Source: Arthrobacter pigmenti (GTDB lineage: Bacteria > Actinomycetota > Actinomycetes > Actinomycetales > Micrococcaceae). From it: a DNA stretch of 64,000 nucleotides. The notes beneath the pieces are model-generated. The model searched no databases. It had not been told where the DNA came from and was given only the letters and a program-made list of their open reading frames with translations. This document shows positions 35,165-43,876 of this stretch, piece after piece. Position 1 is the first letter of the stretch, and each line of letters opens with the position of its first letter. The DNA lies in the NCBI RefSeq assembly GCF_011927905.1, contig NZ_JAATJL010000001.1:2790001-2854000 (forward strand), written 5' to 3'. The translations under genes and the position numbers were made by a program.

Positions 35165-36333
35165 CAGTGGGTGTCCCTCTTCTCGTCCTTCGGCGCCGCG
35201 ATGCCGGGTGCGGCTGCGGCGCTGGAACCGCCACTGACCCCGGCGGGCACCATCCGCCGTCGTCGTGGTACATCGCGCTCCCGCAGCGCCCAGCGCTGAA
35301 CCAGGGTCAGGACCACGATGATCGCGAACAGTACGAACGCGATGGCCGCGCCCACTCCCCACTGTTGGTCAACGAATGCCGAGTTGAAGGACAGGTACGC
35401 CGGAGTCAGGGTGGTCTTGGCCGGGCCGCCCTGGGTGCCGGTGTAGATCTGGTCGAAGACCTGCCACGTACCGATGAGCCCGAGCGTCAGCACGGTGAAG
35501 AGGGTTGGTCGCAGCATCGGAAGGGTGACGCGACGGAACCGCTGCCAGCCCGTGGCGCCGTCCATCATTGCGGCCTCCTGCACTTCCCCGCTGACGTTCT
35601 GCAGCGCGGCAATGAAGAGCAGCATGAACGTTCCCGAAGTGGTGAAGATGGCCATCAGGACAAAGGCCGTCATGGCAACCGATGGCCCGGCGAGCCATTC
35701 CCAGCCGCTGATGCCGAGGAAGGCGGGATCCTGGAGGGCATCCGGCGCCTGGTCGAGCCCCACGACTCCCAGCAGGATGTGCAGTACGCCGCGAGGGTCC
35801 TGGAACCAGTTGGGACCCTCGATGGCGAAGAAGGACAGCACCTTGTTCACCACGCCGGTTGCGCTGAAGAGGAACAGCCACAGGACCGTGATCGCAACCG
35901 AGCTGGTGACGGACGGGAAGTAGAACGCGGTCCGGAAGAATCCGCGACCCTTGAGGATCTGCCGGTTCACCATCACCGCAAGGAAGAGCGAGAGCGCTGT
36001 CTGCAGGGGAACAACCAGCACCACGTAGTAGAAGTTGTTCCGTATCGAAGTTCCGAAGTCCCGGCCGATCAGTCCTTCACCGCCGAGGATGGTCGAGTAG
36101 TTCTCCGTTCCGACGAAGTTCACGGAACCGGAGAACGGGCTGCCGCGTCCGGTCCAGTCCGAGACGCTCACCCACGCCGCCATCAGGACCGGGATCACGA
36201 GGAACAACCCGAGGATCAGGATGATCGGGGCGATGAACAGCCAGCCGGCCAGTCCCTGCCTGCCGCGGATGCTGCCGCGGCGCTGCGGAGCGGACCGCGC
36301 CGGTTTTGACTGGGATGCTTGATGGGATGTCAT
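35164..36333 (-). CDS. carbohydrate ABC transporter permease (MalF type)
   Basis: A 389-residue MalF-type permease with an N-terminal helix (LAGWLFIAPIILILGLFLV), periplasmic segments, and the EAA loop QEAAMMDGATGWQRFRRVTL. The C-terminus carries an extra basic segment (RDVPRRRRM). It follows the binding protein gene with 110 bp that contain a hairpin, the usual way to keep binding protein mRNA high relative to permease. It overlaps the next permease by one base. Confidence 0.9.
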   Translation of the reverse strand: MTSHQASQSKPARSAPQRRGSIRGRQGLAGWLFIAPIILILGLFLVIPVLMAAWVSVSDWTGRGSPFSGSVNFVGTENYSTILGGEGLIGRDFGTSIRNNFYYVVLVVPLQTALSLFLAVMVNRQILKGRGFFRTAFYFPSVTSSVAITVLWLFLFSATGVVNKVLSFFAIEGPNWFQDPRGVLHILLGVVGLDQAPDALQDPAFLGISGWEWLAGPSVAMTAFVLMAIFTTSGTFMLLFIAALQNVSGEVQEAAMMDGATGWQRFRRVTLPMLRPTLFTVLTLGLIGTWQVFDQIYTGTQGGPAKTTLTPAYLSFNSAFVDQQWGVGAAIAFVLFAIIVVLTLVQRWALRERDVPRRRRMVPAGVSGGSSAAAAPGIAAPKDEKRDTH

Positions 36334-36370
36334 CTGGGAGGCCTCGATCTTTTGCCGCTATTGGTTTCCC

Positions 36371-36424
36371 GCGGCGGCGCCCTGAGACCCCTTAGACAAG
36401 GGATCTCAGGTAAGGGGCGCCGCT
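36371..36424 (-). terminator. attenuating hairpin between binding protein and permeases
   Basis: Nested arms GGCGGCGCCC...GGGGCGCCGC with the inner CTGAGA...TCTCAG between 36371 and 36424. It lies after the binding protein stop and before the permease start in the operon, a common place for an RNA-stabilising or partly terminating stem. Confidence 0.6.
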
Positions 36425-36443
36425 GCGAGTCAGTAAGCCGGCA

Positions 36444-37694
36444 TCAGCCGGCGAGCACGGATTCCATCAACGGCTGCACGGATTCGAGGATCTGCTGCGG
36501 CTCCGAAGACTCCAGGGACTCCAGCTGCGAGTTCAGCTCCGACAGCACATCCGCCGCACCCTGCTGGGCCGGAAGGTTCTGCGCATACTCGCCTCCCGCA
36601 ATAAACGCCGCCAGGTCCGGGTACTGCTCGGACCAGTCACTCGCCACCGACTGCAGTGACGGCATCACGCCGAACGCCTCAGCGAACGCGAGCTGGCTCT
36701 CCGGTGAGGTGAGGTGCTCCACCAGGGCCTTGGCGCCCTCGACGTTGTCGCTGTCCGCTGCAATCCCCCAGCAGTTGGTGAACTGAAGCGTGCCCTGCCC
36801 GCTGGGTCCGGCGGGTAGCTCAGCAACCTGGTAGGCGATGTCCGGGAAGTCATTGGTCATGGCACCGGCAATCCAGTTGCCCTCGATGACCATCGCCGCG
36901 AGGCCCTTGCCGAAGGCTTCGCCGCCCCAACCTGCGCCGAGATCCGAGGAGTAGGCGGCAACGCCGTCGGTCATCATCTGCTTCACATAGCCCAGCGCCT
37001 CGGCGTTCTCGGGGCTCGCCACGGTGGCTTCGCCGTCGGTCACCAGGCCGCCGCCGGCCTGCGCGGTGAAGACGCCCAGGCGCTGGAACTCGGGGCTGAA
37101 GCCCAGCCCGACGACGTCGTCAGTTGTCAGCTGCTCGGCGACAGCGGAGAGTTCGTCCCAGTTGGTGGGGATGTCCTCCTCGGTCAGCCCGGCTTCCTCC
37201 CACATGGCGGTGTTGATGATGAGCCCGAGCGTGGAGAAGTCCTTCGGCGCGCAGTACAGCTGGTCCTCGTAGGTGAACGCCTCGCGAAGCGCCGGGTAGT
37301 AGTCGTCCTTGTTCTCGAGGTCCTCGCCGTACGGTTCCAGCGAACCGTTAGCTGCGTAGCCGGCGAAGGCGTCGGTGGACAGGTAGAACACGTCGGCGGG
37401 CTCTCCGGAGGCGAACCCCTGGCTGAGCTGCTGCGTCAGGTCGGACGCCACGATCACGGATGCCTCCACGCCGGACTCGCTGGCCCAGGCGTCGACGGCG
37501 GTGTTGACCGCTTCGGTTTCCGCGTCGCCCGAGGAGCCGATGAGGACGCTCACGGGCGCGTCAGTTGCCTGCGTCTGTTCGCCGCCTTCCTCCGCGGATT
37601 CATCGAAGCCCGAGCCGCCACACGCTGTGAGGGCGAGCATCGATGCCGCGGTGATGGCGACAGCGAGCCGCTTTCGGGGATGTGCAGTCTTCAT
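36444..37694 (-). CDS. sugar ABC transporter substrate-binding lipoprotein
   Basis: A 416-residue family 1 (bacterial_1) binding protein. Signal and lipobox: MKTAHPRKRLAVAITAASML then ALTACGG with lipid Cys at residue 25. An acidic spacer follows (DESAEEGGEQTQATDAP). The mature domain includes SVLIGSSGDAETEAVNTAV and the hinge-like segments AMVIEGNWIAGAMTN. It anchors outside and delivers sugar to the two permeases. The sugar is unknown; the neighbouring glycosidase and LacI protein suggest an alpha-glucoside or related oligosaccharide. Confidence 0.88.
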   Translation of the reverse strand: MKTAHPRKRLAVAITAASMLALTACGGSGFDESAEEGGEQTQATDAPVSVLIGSSGDAETEAVNTAVDAWASESGVEASVIVASDLTQQLSQGFASGEPADVFYLSTDAFAGYAANGSLEPYGEDLENKDDYYPALREAFTYEDQLYCAPKDFSTLGLIINTAMWEEAGLTEEDIPTNWDELSAVAEQLTTDDVVGLGFSPEFQRLGVFTAQAGGGLVTDGEATVASPENAEALGYVKQMMTDGVAAYSSDLGAGWGGEAFGKGLAAMVIEGNWIAGAMTNDFPDIAYQVAELPAGPSGQGTLQFTNCWGIAADSDNVEGAKALVEHLTSPESQLAFAEAFGVMPSLQSVASDWSEQYPDLAAFIAGGEYAQNLPAQQGAADVLSELNSQLESLESSEPQQILESVQPLMESVLAG

Positions 37695-37731
37695 TGTCTG
37701 ATTCCTTATGTTCTTGTTTTCGGGTGGACGG

Positions 37732-38763
37732 TCACATGCTGCTGAATGAGTAGGGTGTGCGCTGGATCAGGCTGGGAGGCAGGATCAGGTGCCGCTCGGG
37801 GGCGGTCTCCTCATCCCCCTCGGCAAGCTGGTGTGCGAGTACGGAGATCAGGTGCCGCGCTGCGTCTTCCGTGGGCTGGGCAACACTGGAAAGCCCGACG
37901 GCGGCGGCCACCGGGGTGTCGTCGAAGCCGATAACGGCGGGCGACCCGTGGCTGGGCAGCAACTGCCGCATCTTCGCCGCTGCACCGAGGGCGAGTGAAT
38001 CACTGGCACACACGACGGCGGTGGCCCCCTTCCCGACGAGGCGTTCGGCGCCCTGCGCTCCGGCGGGGACGCCGTCGTCGGCCCGGATGTCGAGATTCGC
38101 GGTGGGAAGTCCCGCCGACGCCATCGCACGGCTCCAGCCGGTGCGGCGGTCATCACCGGCGCCCGAACCCTCGGGCCAGCCGAGGAAGCCGACGGCGGTG
38201 TGGCCCTGGTCGATCAGGACGCGCGTAGCCTGTTCGGTGCCTGCGCCGCCGTCGACATCCACCCAGGGGTGGCGGGACTCGAACGGGTCCTCGACGCTGC
38301 TCCAGGGCCGGCCGAACGCGGCGAAGGGCACCTCGTTCTCGAGGAGCCACGCGGTGCGGTCATCGCCGTAGTGGGTGCCGGTGAGGACGAAGCCGTCAAG
38401 GTCAGCGACCTTGAGGAGATCCTCGTACTGGCGGATCTCATCGGCGTCCGAGTCCGCGCAGAACAGGGTGAGCCGGTAGCCCTCCTGCTGGGCGGCTTCG
38501 GTGAGCGCGTGCAGGAAGCGGTCCAGGATGGAGCCGTTGATCCCATCCACCACCGGCATCATGCGGATGCCGAGGTTCATGGACCGGCGGGTGCGCAGCT
38601 GGCGGGCGGCCGCGCTGGGACGGTAGCCGCTCTCCATGATGGCGTTCTGCACGCGCAGGCGGGTCTCCGGCTTCACCCGGTGCGGGGCGTTGATCACGTT
38701 GGACACGGTTTGCCGCGAGACACCGAGGGAGTCAGCCAGGCTGACGAGCGTGGTTTTTGCCAT
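37732..38763 (-). CDS. LacI family transcriptional regulator
   Basis: A 343-residue repressor. The HTH is VSLADSLGVSRQTVSNVIN with the hinge helix VKPETRLRVQNAIMESGYRP; the periplasmic-binding-type effector domain follows from residue about 60 (MNLGIRMMPVVDGI). It is the first gene of the minus-strand operon with the binding protein and permeases (37 bp gap) and is divergent from the debranching-type glycosidase. Two palindromic operators lie in the divergent gap, so it probably represses both directions and itself. Confidence 0.92.
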   Translation of the reverse strand: MAKTTLVSLADSLGVSRQTVSNVINAPHRVKPETRLRVQNAIMESGYRPSAAARQLRTRRSMNLGIRMMPVVDGINGSILDRFLHALTEAAQQEGYRLTLFCADSDADEIRQYEDLLKVADLDGFVLTGTHYGDDRTAWLLENEVPFAAFGRPWSSVEDPFESRHPWVDVDGGAGTEQATRVLIDQGHTAVGFLGWPEGSGAGDDRRTGWSRAMASAGLPTANLDIRADDGVPAGAQGAERLVGKGATAVVCASDSLALGAAAKMRQLLPSHGSPAVIGFDDTPVAAAVGLSSVAQPTEDAARHLISVLAHQLAEGDEETAPERHLILPPSLIQRTPYSFSSM

Positions 38764-38803
38764 ACTGTTTCCTTCCGCCTTCGAGTGGTTACTGGTTTAC
38801 AGA

Positions 38804-38850
38804 ATATGAACGTTCAAATATGATGTCAATCACTAATTTGAACGATCAAA
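38804..38850. promoter_or_regulatory. two LacI-type operators in the divergent promoter region
   Basis: ATATGAACGTTCAAATA (38804-38820, core TGAACGTTCA perfect) and TTTGAACGATCAAA (38837-38850, palindromic at 12 of 14) share a central CG and the flanks TTTGA/TCAAA, as LacI-family operators do. The stretch is AT-rich in a GC-rich background. Spacing centre to centre is 32 bp, about three helical turns. Confidence 0.85.
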
Positions 38851-38916
38851 TAACGACGACGGCGCTAAGCTCGAGGTAACGCCCACCTGTCCGTTATGGA
38901 ATGAGGAGCACCTTAC

Positions 38917-40785
38917 GTGGCGTATCTACAGCCCTTCCTGCACAACCTCACCGGCGTCTTCAGTGCTCCCGTCCAGGCGTGGGCTGATCCGTACGGCCAG
39001 ATTCGGAGCAACGGAGCGCAGGGCATCCACTGCGGAGATGATCGTGTAATCCGTTCCGCGGTGCTCACGGTCAACGGCGAGGAACCGGACTGGGTCTCAA
39101 CCCAGGTGCGCTCTGCCCAACAGGTTGATTACCTGCACTTCGTCCGGGTCCAGTCACAGGTGGCCGATCCGCTGATGTACCTCACCCGCACCCGCACCGC
39201 GGACGCTCGCGGCATCTCCGAACAGCTGCGGATCGAATCCGCGTACAACTTCCTGGTCCGGCTTGAGGTGCAGCTCGTCCTGGAGGCAGACAACACGCCC
39301 ATGGAGCAGGTGAAGTCCGGCGTGAGCGGTGGCCCGGTCGCCGTGACCGGGCCGCGGTGGAACTGGCGCAACGATGCCACTACCGCTTCCCTTGAGGCAC
39401 CCGGCGCGCACACTGATTACGAGCGCGGCCGCATCGCCCTGACCTGGAACGTGGACGTGGAGCCCGGCGCCGTCGTCGTACTCCCCTGGCGGCTATCGGT
39501 GTCGGACACGAGCGCGCCGATGGTGGCGCCGCGCGGACCAGGACTTTCGGTTCCGGCTGTCACGGGCCACGCTGCCCAGCGGCTGATGGAACGCTCGATC
39601 TCTGACCTGAACGGTTTGCGCATGGCAACCGCCGCCCACCCTGATGATACGTTCCTGGCCGCGGGGGCTCCCTGGTTCTTCACCATGTTCGGGCGGGATT
39701 CGCTCATCTCTGCACGCCTGCTGCTGCCGGTGGACACCCGGTTGGCGGGCAGCACGCTGCGCGCCCTGGGTGCGCGGCAGGGAGACTCCACCGATCCTGA
39801 AACTGCCGAGCAGCCCGGGAAAATTCTTCACGAGGTGCGCCGCGGCACGCTCTCCTTCAGCGAGGGCGGCTCGGGCGTATCCCTGCCACCGGTTTACTTC
39901 GGCACCATCGACGCCACTCCCCTGTGGATCTGCCTGCTGCATGATGCCTGGCAGGCCGGGCTTCCGGCGTCGGAAGTCGAGGGTTTACTCGACCAACTCG
40001 ACGCGGCGCTCGTCTGGCTGCGCGACCACGGCGATTCCGACGGCGACGGCTTCCTTGAGTACCAGGACGAAAGTGGGCACGGGCTCGCGAACCAGGGGTG
40101 GAAGGATTCCGGGGACTCGATCCGCTGGCATGACGGCTCGCTCGCTGATGGCCCGATTGCCCTGGCCGAGGTGCAGGCGTACGCGTACGAGGCTGCGATG
40201 GGCGGGGCTGCGCTGCTCGACGCGTTCGGGCGGCCCGGTGGAGATGACTGGCGCGGCTACGCGGAGAAACTGCAGCTGCGGTTCCGTGAGGCGTTCTGGT
40301 GCACGGATTCTTTTGGCCCTTACCCTGCGATCGCGTTGGACGCTTCCAAGCGAGCGGTCGACGGCGTCACCAGCAACATGGGCCACCTCCTTGGCACGGG
40401 CATTCTGAATGAGGAGGAGCAGTCGCACGTGGTCCGCCGGCTCATGGACCCCACGATGTTCTCCGGTTACGGGATCCGCACGGTATCCACCACCAACGGC
40501 GGGTTCTGGCCCACGCGGTACCACGCGGGTTCGGTGTGGAGCCATGACACCGGCATGATCATCAGCGGCCTGGTGAAGGACGGGTTTGCGGAGGAGGCGG
40601 CCGTGGTCGCAACTGGTCTGCTCCGTGCTGCTGAAGGCTTCGACTGGCGGCTGCCCGAACTGTTCTCGGGGCACTCGGCGGAAGACATGTGGCCGCCGGT
40701 GCCCTACCCGGCGTCGTGCCGTCCGCAGGCGTGGGCGGCGGCGTCGGCGGTGCCGATCGCGAGGGCGCTCGGAGCGCTCTCTTAG
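38917..40785 (+). CDS. glycogen debranching-type amylo-alpha-1,6-glucosidase family protein
   Basis: A 622-residue two-domain protein. The N-terminal domain (about residues 1-210) is the glycogen debranching N-terminal beta domain. From about residue 220 an (alpha/alpha)6 barrel follows with FTMFGRDSLISARLLLP (near residue 253), YFGTIDATPLWICLL, GFLEYQDESGHGLANQGWKD with its acidic residues, and VWSHDTGMIISGL. No signal peptide, so it acts inside on imported oligosaccharide. Placed divergent to the LacI-controlled importer. The family includes enzymes on alpha-1,6 and other glucosides, so the exact substrate is open. Confidence 0.85.
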   Translation: MAYLQPFLHNLTGVFSAPVQAWADPYGQIRSNGAQGIHCGDDRVIRSAVLTVNGEEPDWVSTQVRSAQQVDYLHFVRVQSQVADPLMYLTRTRTADARGISEQLRIESAYNFLVRLEVQLVLEADNTPMEQVKSGVSGGPVAVTGPRWNWRNDATTASLEAPGAHTDYERGRIALTWNVDVEPGAVVVLPWRLSVSDTSAPMVAPRGPGLSVPAVTGHAAQRLMERSISDLNGLRMATAAHPDDTFLAAGAPWFFTMFGRDSLISARLLLPVDTRLAGSTLRALGARQGDSTDPETAEQPGKILHEVRRGTLSFSEGGSGVSLPPVYFGTIDATPLWICLLHDAWQAGLPASEVEGLLDQLDAALVWLRDHGDSDGDGFLEYQDESGHGLANQGWKDSGDSIRWHDGSLADGPIALAEVQAYAYEAAMGGAALLDAFGRPGGDDWRGYAEKLQLRFREAFWCTDSFGPYPAIALDASKRAVDGVTSNMGHLLGTGILNEEEQSHVVRRLMDPTMFSGYGIRTVSTTNGGFWPTRYHAGSVWSHDTGMIISGLVKDGFAEEAAVVATGLLRAAEGFDWRLPELFSGHSAEDMWPPVPYPASCRPQAWAAASAVPIARALGALS

Positions 40786-40787
40786 GT

Positions 40788-40858
40788 ATCGACTCTCCCC
40801 AAATGGTCGTTCTGAACACTCAAAAGTGCTCCAGAACGACCATTTGGGGAGAATCGAT
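40788..40858. repeat. palindromic repeat, copy 1; probable bidirectional terminator
   Basis: Arms 40788-40814 (ATCGACTCTCCCCAAATGGT onward) and 40832-40858 pair at 26 of 27 positions; the 17-nt centre has a second small stem (CACT/AGTG). It fills the whole gap between two convergent genes. A diverged copy lies at 53024-53093. Confidence 0.9.
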
Positions 40859-41371
40859 TTAGAGCGCGTGGCGGAAGACCCAGAGGTTCCTTTCGGTCCC
40901 GTCGAAGCTCCAGTCCCGCTCCGGCATCCGCTCGAACCCGAGCGATTCGTAAAGCCGGTGCGCGGGCACCATATAGGAGGCGCTGGTGAGCACGACGGCG
41001 TCGATCCCGTCGAGCGCGCGGGCCCGGTCCAGTATCCACTCGACCATCGCACGGCCCACGCCATTGCCCTGCGCAGCAGGATCCACCGCGAGCATCCGAA
41101 ATTCAAGCTCCTTCTCCCGCGCGACCTCCGTGTACGGCTCACCCGCGCCGGTGAGCATGACGGTGCCGGTTGGTCCGCCGTCGTAATCGGCCAGCCAGAC
41201 CTGAGCCGACTCGGCCCGGCGCTCAACGTCAGCAAGAATCCGCAGGTAAGGGTGCGCCTCATCGACGTGCCCCGCCGCCAGGTACGCATCGAGCGTGATC
41301 CGGCGAACCGCGTCGAAGTCTTCCCTGGATGCCAACCGGAACGAAAGCTTTGCTTCAAGCTTGGTGCTCAT
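40859..41371 (-). CDS. GNAT family N-acetyltransferase
   Basis: A 170-residue acetyltransferase using acetyl-CoA. The beta-bulge and the CoA-binding loop are visible as LEFRMLAVDPAAQGNGVGRAMVEWIL (R/Q-x-x-G-x-G/A read as QGNGVG), followed by VVLTSASYMVPAHRLYESLGF. Acceptor unknown. Its ATG overlaps the ribokinase-like start region upstream by 4 bp at its own 5' end (41368-41371), so it is translated after the kinase. The stop is directly after the palindromic element. Confidence 0.85.
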   Translation of the reverse strand: MSTKLEAKLSFRLASREDFDAVRRITLDAYLAAGHVDEAHPYLRILADVERRAESAQVWLADYDGGPTGTVMLTGAGEPYTEVAREKELEFRMLAVDPAAQGNGVGRAMVEWILDRARALDGIDAVVLTSASYMVPAHRLYESLGFERMPERDWSFDGTERNLWVFRHAL

Positions 41372-42225
41372 CGGGCGGCCTCAATGCGGGCATCCTCGAT
41401 GTACCGGGCGAGCGGCGCCAGGTCCGGCTGCGAGGACAACTGGCCCACCGCATCCGCACCCACCGCGTTTGCCACGCCCAGTGCTTCCTCGTCGGCGAGG
41501 CCGTTCCGCAACGCCAACACCAGCGCTGCGCAGAAGGCGTCGCCGGCGCCGATGGTGTTGACCACCTTCGCCTTCCGCCCGGGAGCCCGGGCCGCGAGCT
41601 GACCGTCCCGATACAGCGCAGAACCTTCGGCACCGTAGGTCACCGCCACGAGCTTCGCTGAGGCCAGTTCCGGGATGAGCTCATATTCAGTTTCGTTCAC
41701 GATCACCAGGTCGCAGCGCTCCACCAGCTCCGCCGGGAGGGATTGCGCCGGAGCAGCATTCAGAGCGAAGAAACCCGGATGGCTGCGGGAGGCTTCAACC
41801 ACGACGTCGACGCCGATCTCCAGTTGGCACAGGAGCATCTGGTCCTCGGCGAAGTCGACGCCGTCAACGGAGACCTCGCTATTGGCGCCCGGGCAGACGA
41901 CAATCTGGTTCTCCCCCTTCGCGTCCACCACGATCAACGCGGTTCCGGTCGGCGAGCTGCGGTGCGCGACCTTCGTGATGTCCACGCCCGCGGAGGCGAG
42001 GGACTCGAGCATCAGACGGCCGGCGTCGTCGTCGCCCACTGCACCGATAAGCTGCGCCGATCCGGCGAGCCGCGCGGCAGCAACGGCCTGGTTGGCACCC
42101 TTCCCGCCGGGCTGCTGCGTGAGCGTGCCGTCGCCGATCGTTTCACCGGCGGTCGGCAGGCGTTCGGCTGTGGCGATGATGTCGAGGTTGATGCTGCCGA
42201 GCACGGTCAGGCTGGAGTTGGTCAT
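41368..42225 (-). CDS. rbsK: ribokinase (PfkB family)
   Basis: A 285-residue PfkB-family kinase. Sugar site: GSINLDIIATAERLPTAGET; signature 1 GGKGANQAVAAARL; the C-terminal ATP-binding motif TIGAGDAFCAALVLAL contains the catalytic Asp. These are ribokinase-like. It phosphorylates D-ribose or a related sugar. The neighbouring nucleoside hydrolase supports ribose: hydrolase releases ribose, kinase traps it. It is divergent from the MFS/nucleoside hydrolase pair, with a shared operator-like palindrome in the gap. Confidence 0.88.
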   Translation of the reverse strand: MTNSSLTVLGSINLDIIATAERLPTAGETIGDGTLTQQPGGKGANQAVAAARLAGSAQLIGAVGDDDAGRLMLESLASAGVDITKVAHRSSPTGTALIVVDAKGENQIVVCPGANSEVSVDGVDFAEDQMLLCQLEIGVDVVVEASRSHPGFFALNAAPAQSLPAELVERCDLVIVNETEYELIPELASAKLVAVTYGAEGSALYRDGQLAARAPGRKAKVVNTIGAGDAFCAALVLALRNGLADEEALGVANAVGADAVGQLSSQPDLAPLARYIEDARIEAAR

Positions 42226-42387
42226 GGGGATTCCTTGGGGGTTGAAGCGTCAGGACTGCCGGATGGCCAGCTGGCCGGCCCGAGCGGGCATGCGGGCTTC
42301 CCGGACGACTGTGCGGTGGCCCAGTTCGTGGAAGGTACTGAGATATTACGCGATCTTCGCCACACGTTGTACTTGCGCGTCATACAT

Positions 42388-42402
42388 GGTTGTATAACAA
42401 CC
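42388..42402. promoter_or_regulatory. palindromic operator in the ribokinase/MFS divergent region
   Basis: GGTTGT ATA ACAACC is an exact inverted repeat (42388-42393 / 42397-42402) flanked by ATACAT and TGTAT, which extends the symmetry with one extra base. It lies 44 bp upstream of the MFS start and 160 bp from the kinase start. No regulator gene adjoins it, so the binder is unlinked. Confidence 0.6.
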
Positions 42403-42445
42403 TGTATCCTAGTGACACGCCCTGAACGAAACAAAGGAGTTTGCC

Positions 42446-43876
42446 GTGCTCACAACACCCTCGGCGTCGCCGGTGGCCGAAGAAGCCTCATCAACACGAC
42501 GAAGCCCGAAAGCCTCCATCCTCATCACGACGCTCCTCCTGGGCGTCCTCTCGTTCCAGCTCAACGCGAGCATGGTCACCCCCGCGCTTCCGCAGATCGG
42601 TGCAGATTTCGACGCCGATTCCGCCGCGGTTGCGCAGGTCCAGTCCATGTTTTTCCTCGCGGGTGCGATCTCCGGGCCCATCATGGGCAGGTGGAGCGAC
42701 TTCCTCGGCCGCCGCCGTGCCCTGCTGCTGGTCCTCGGCGTGATGGCCGCCGGTACCGTGCTCTGTCTGCTGGCCCCAACGCTTCCGCTGCTGATCGTCG
42801 GCCGCTTCCTGCAGGGCGTCTCCAGTGCGATCTTCGCCCTCGCGTACATCGTGCTGCGTGAGAACCTCGACTCGCGCATGTTCGGAACCTCCGTGGGAAT
42901 TCTCGCCGCGGTCAACGGCGGAGTGGCCGGCTTCGACGGCTACGTCGGCGGGCTCATGACCGAAGCGTTCGGCTTCCGGTCGATCTTCCTCGTAGTGCTG
43001 GGCCTCACCGCGATCGCGGCCGTCTGCATCCTGGCCGTCGTCCCAGGCGGGCGGGCGCCGTCGTCGTCCTCGACCGGGCGCATGGACTGGTGGGGTGCAG
43101 CGTTCCTCTCCGTGTTCCTCGTGTGCCTGAGCTACTTCGTGACCACCGGATCCGCCGCGGGATGGGCCTCGGTCCAGACGCTCCTGCTGGGCGTGGCGAC
43201 GGTCGCCGCCTTCGCATGCTTCTACTTCCTGGAAAAGCGTAGGTCTTCGCCGCTGATCGCCGTGCATCACCTCCGTTCGCGGAACGTATGGACCGTCATC
43301 GCCACCACCGTGCTCACGCTGACCGGCATCTTCGCGATCATGAACTTCACGGTGGTCCTCCTCAGCCAGGATGCCGAGAACGGTTTCGGGCTGACCGCAT
43401 CACTTTCGGCGCTACTGTTCCTGACACCGGCTGCGCTCATCGGCGTCTTCGCTGCTCCCCTGGCGGGCTGGCTGACCAGCCGGACGGGGTGGATCAAGAC
43501 CCTGCGCATCGGCTCGGCCATGAGCCTGGCGTGCGCAATCGCAGCCGCCCTGTTCGCCGATAACCAGTGGGCGGTCCTGGCGGCCGTGGCAGCGCTCGGC
43601 ATCTTCTACAACGGGTTCTTCCTCACCGCGGTCAACGGCCTCTCGGTCCTGCTCTCGCCCAAGGATGCGCCTGGAGCCCTGCCTGGGCTCAACGGTGCCT
43701 CCTTCGGCACGGGCGCGAGCCTCGGCGTCGCGCTCGTGGCCCCGTTCGCCGGTCTCGGCACTGAAGGGGGCTACGTCGTCGCGCTCTGGATTTCCGTTGG
43801 GGTCACCGCGGCAGCCTTCCTGGTCAGCCTGCTGGTGCCAGCTCCCCGTGAAGATTCCCAGAAAGGCACGCTGTGA
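42446..43876 (+). CDS. MFS transporter linked to nucleoside salvage
   Basis: A 476-residue transporter with 12 to 14 helices. The helix 1 region is ITTLLLGVLSFQLNASMVTP, motif A is MGRWSDFLGRRRALLL, and helix 5 has SVGILAAVNGGVAGFDGYVGG. The layout is like drug/metabolite MFS exporters. Start is GTG 42446 with AAAGGAG. Its stop overlaps the nucleoside hydrolase start by 4 bp (GTGA), so the likely substrate is a nucleoside, base or ribose, but the family itself does not say so. Confidence 0.82.
   Translation: MLTTPSASPVAEEASSTRRSPKASILITTLLLGVLSFQLNASMVTPALPQIGADFDADSAAVAQVQSMFFLAGAISGPIMGRWSDFLGRRRALLLVLGVMAAGTVLCLLAPTLPLLIVGRFLQGVSSAIFALAYIVLRENLDSRMFGTSVGILAAVNGGVAGFDGYVGGLMTEAFGFRSIFLVVLGLTAIAAVCILAVVPGGRAPSSSSTGRMDWWGAAFLSVFLVCLSYFVTTGSAAGWASVQTLLLGVATVAAFACFYFLEKRRSSPLIAVHHLRSRNVWTVIATTVLTLTGIFAIMNFTVVLLSQDAENGFGLTASLSALLFLTPAALIGVFAAPLAGWLTSRTGWIKTLRIGSAMSLACAIAAALFADNQWAVLAAVAALGIFYNGFFLTAVNGLSVLLSPKDAPGALPGLNGASFGTGASLGVALVAPFAGLGTEGGYVVALWISVGVTAAAFLVSLLVPAPREDSQKGTL

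Noticed and set aside
33723-35273. 516-codon open frame on the minus strand
   Set aside because: Crosses the end of the epimerase gene and the MalG-type permease in another frame; no conserved text.
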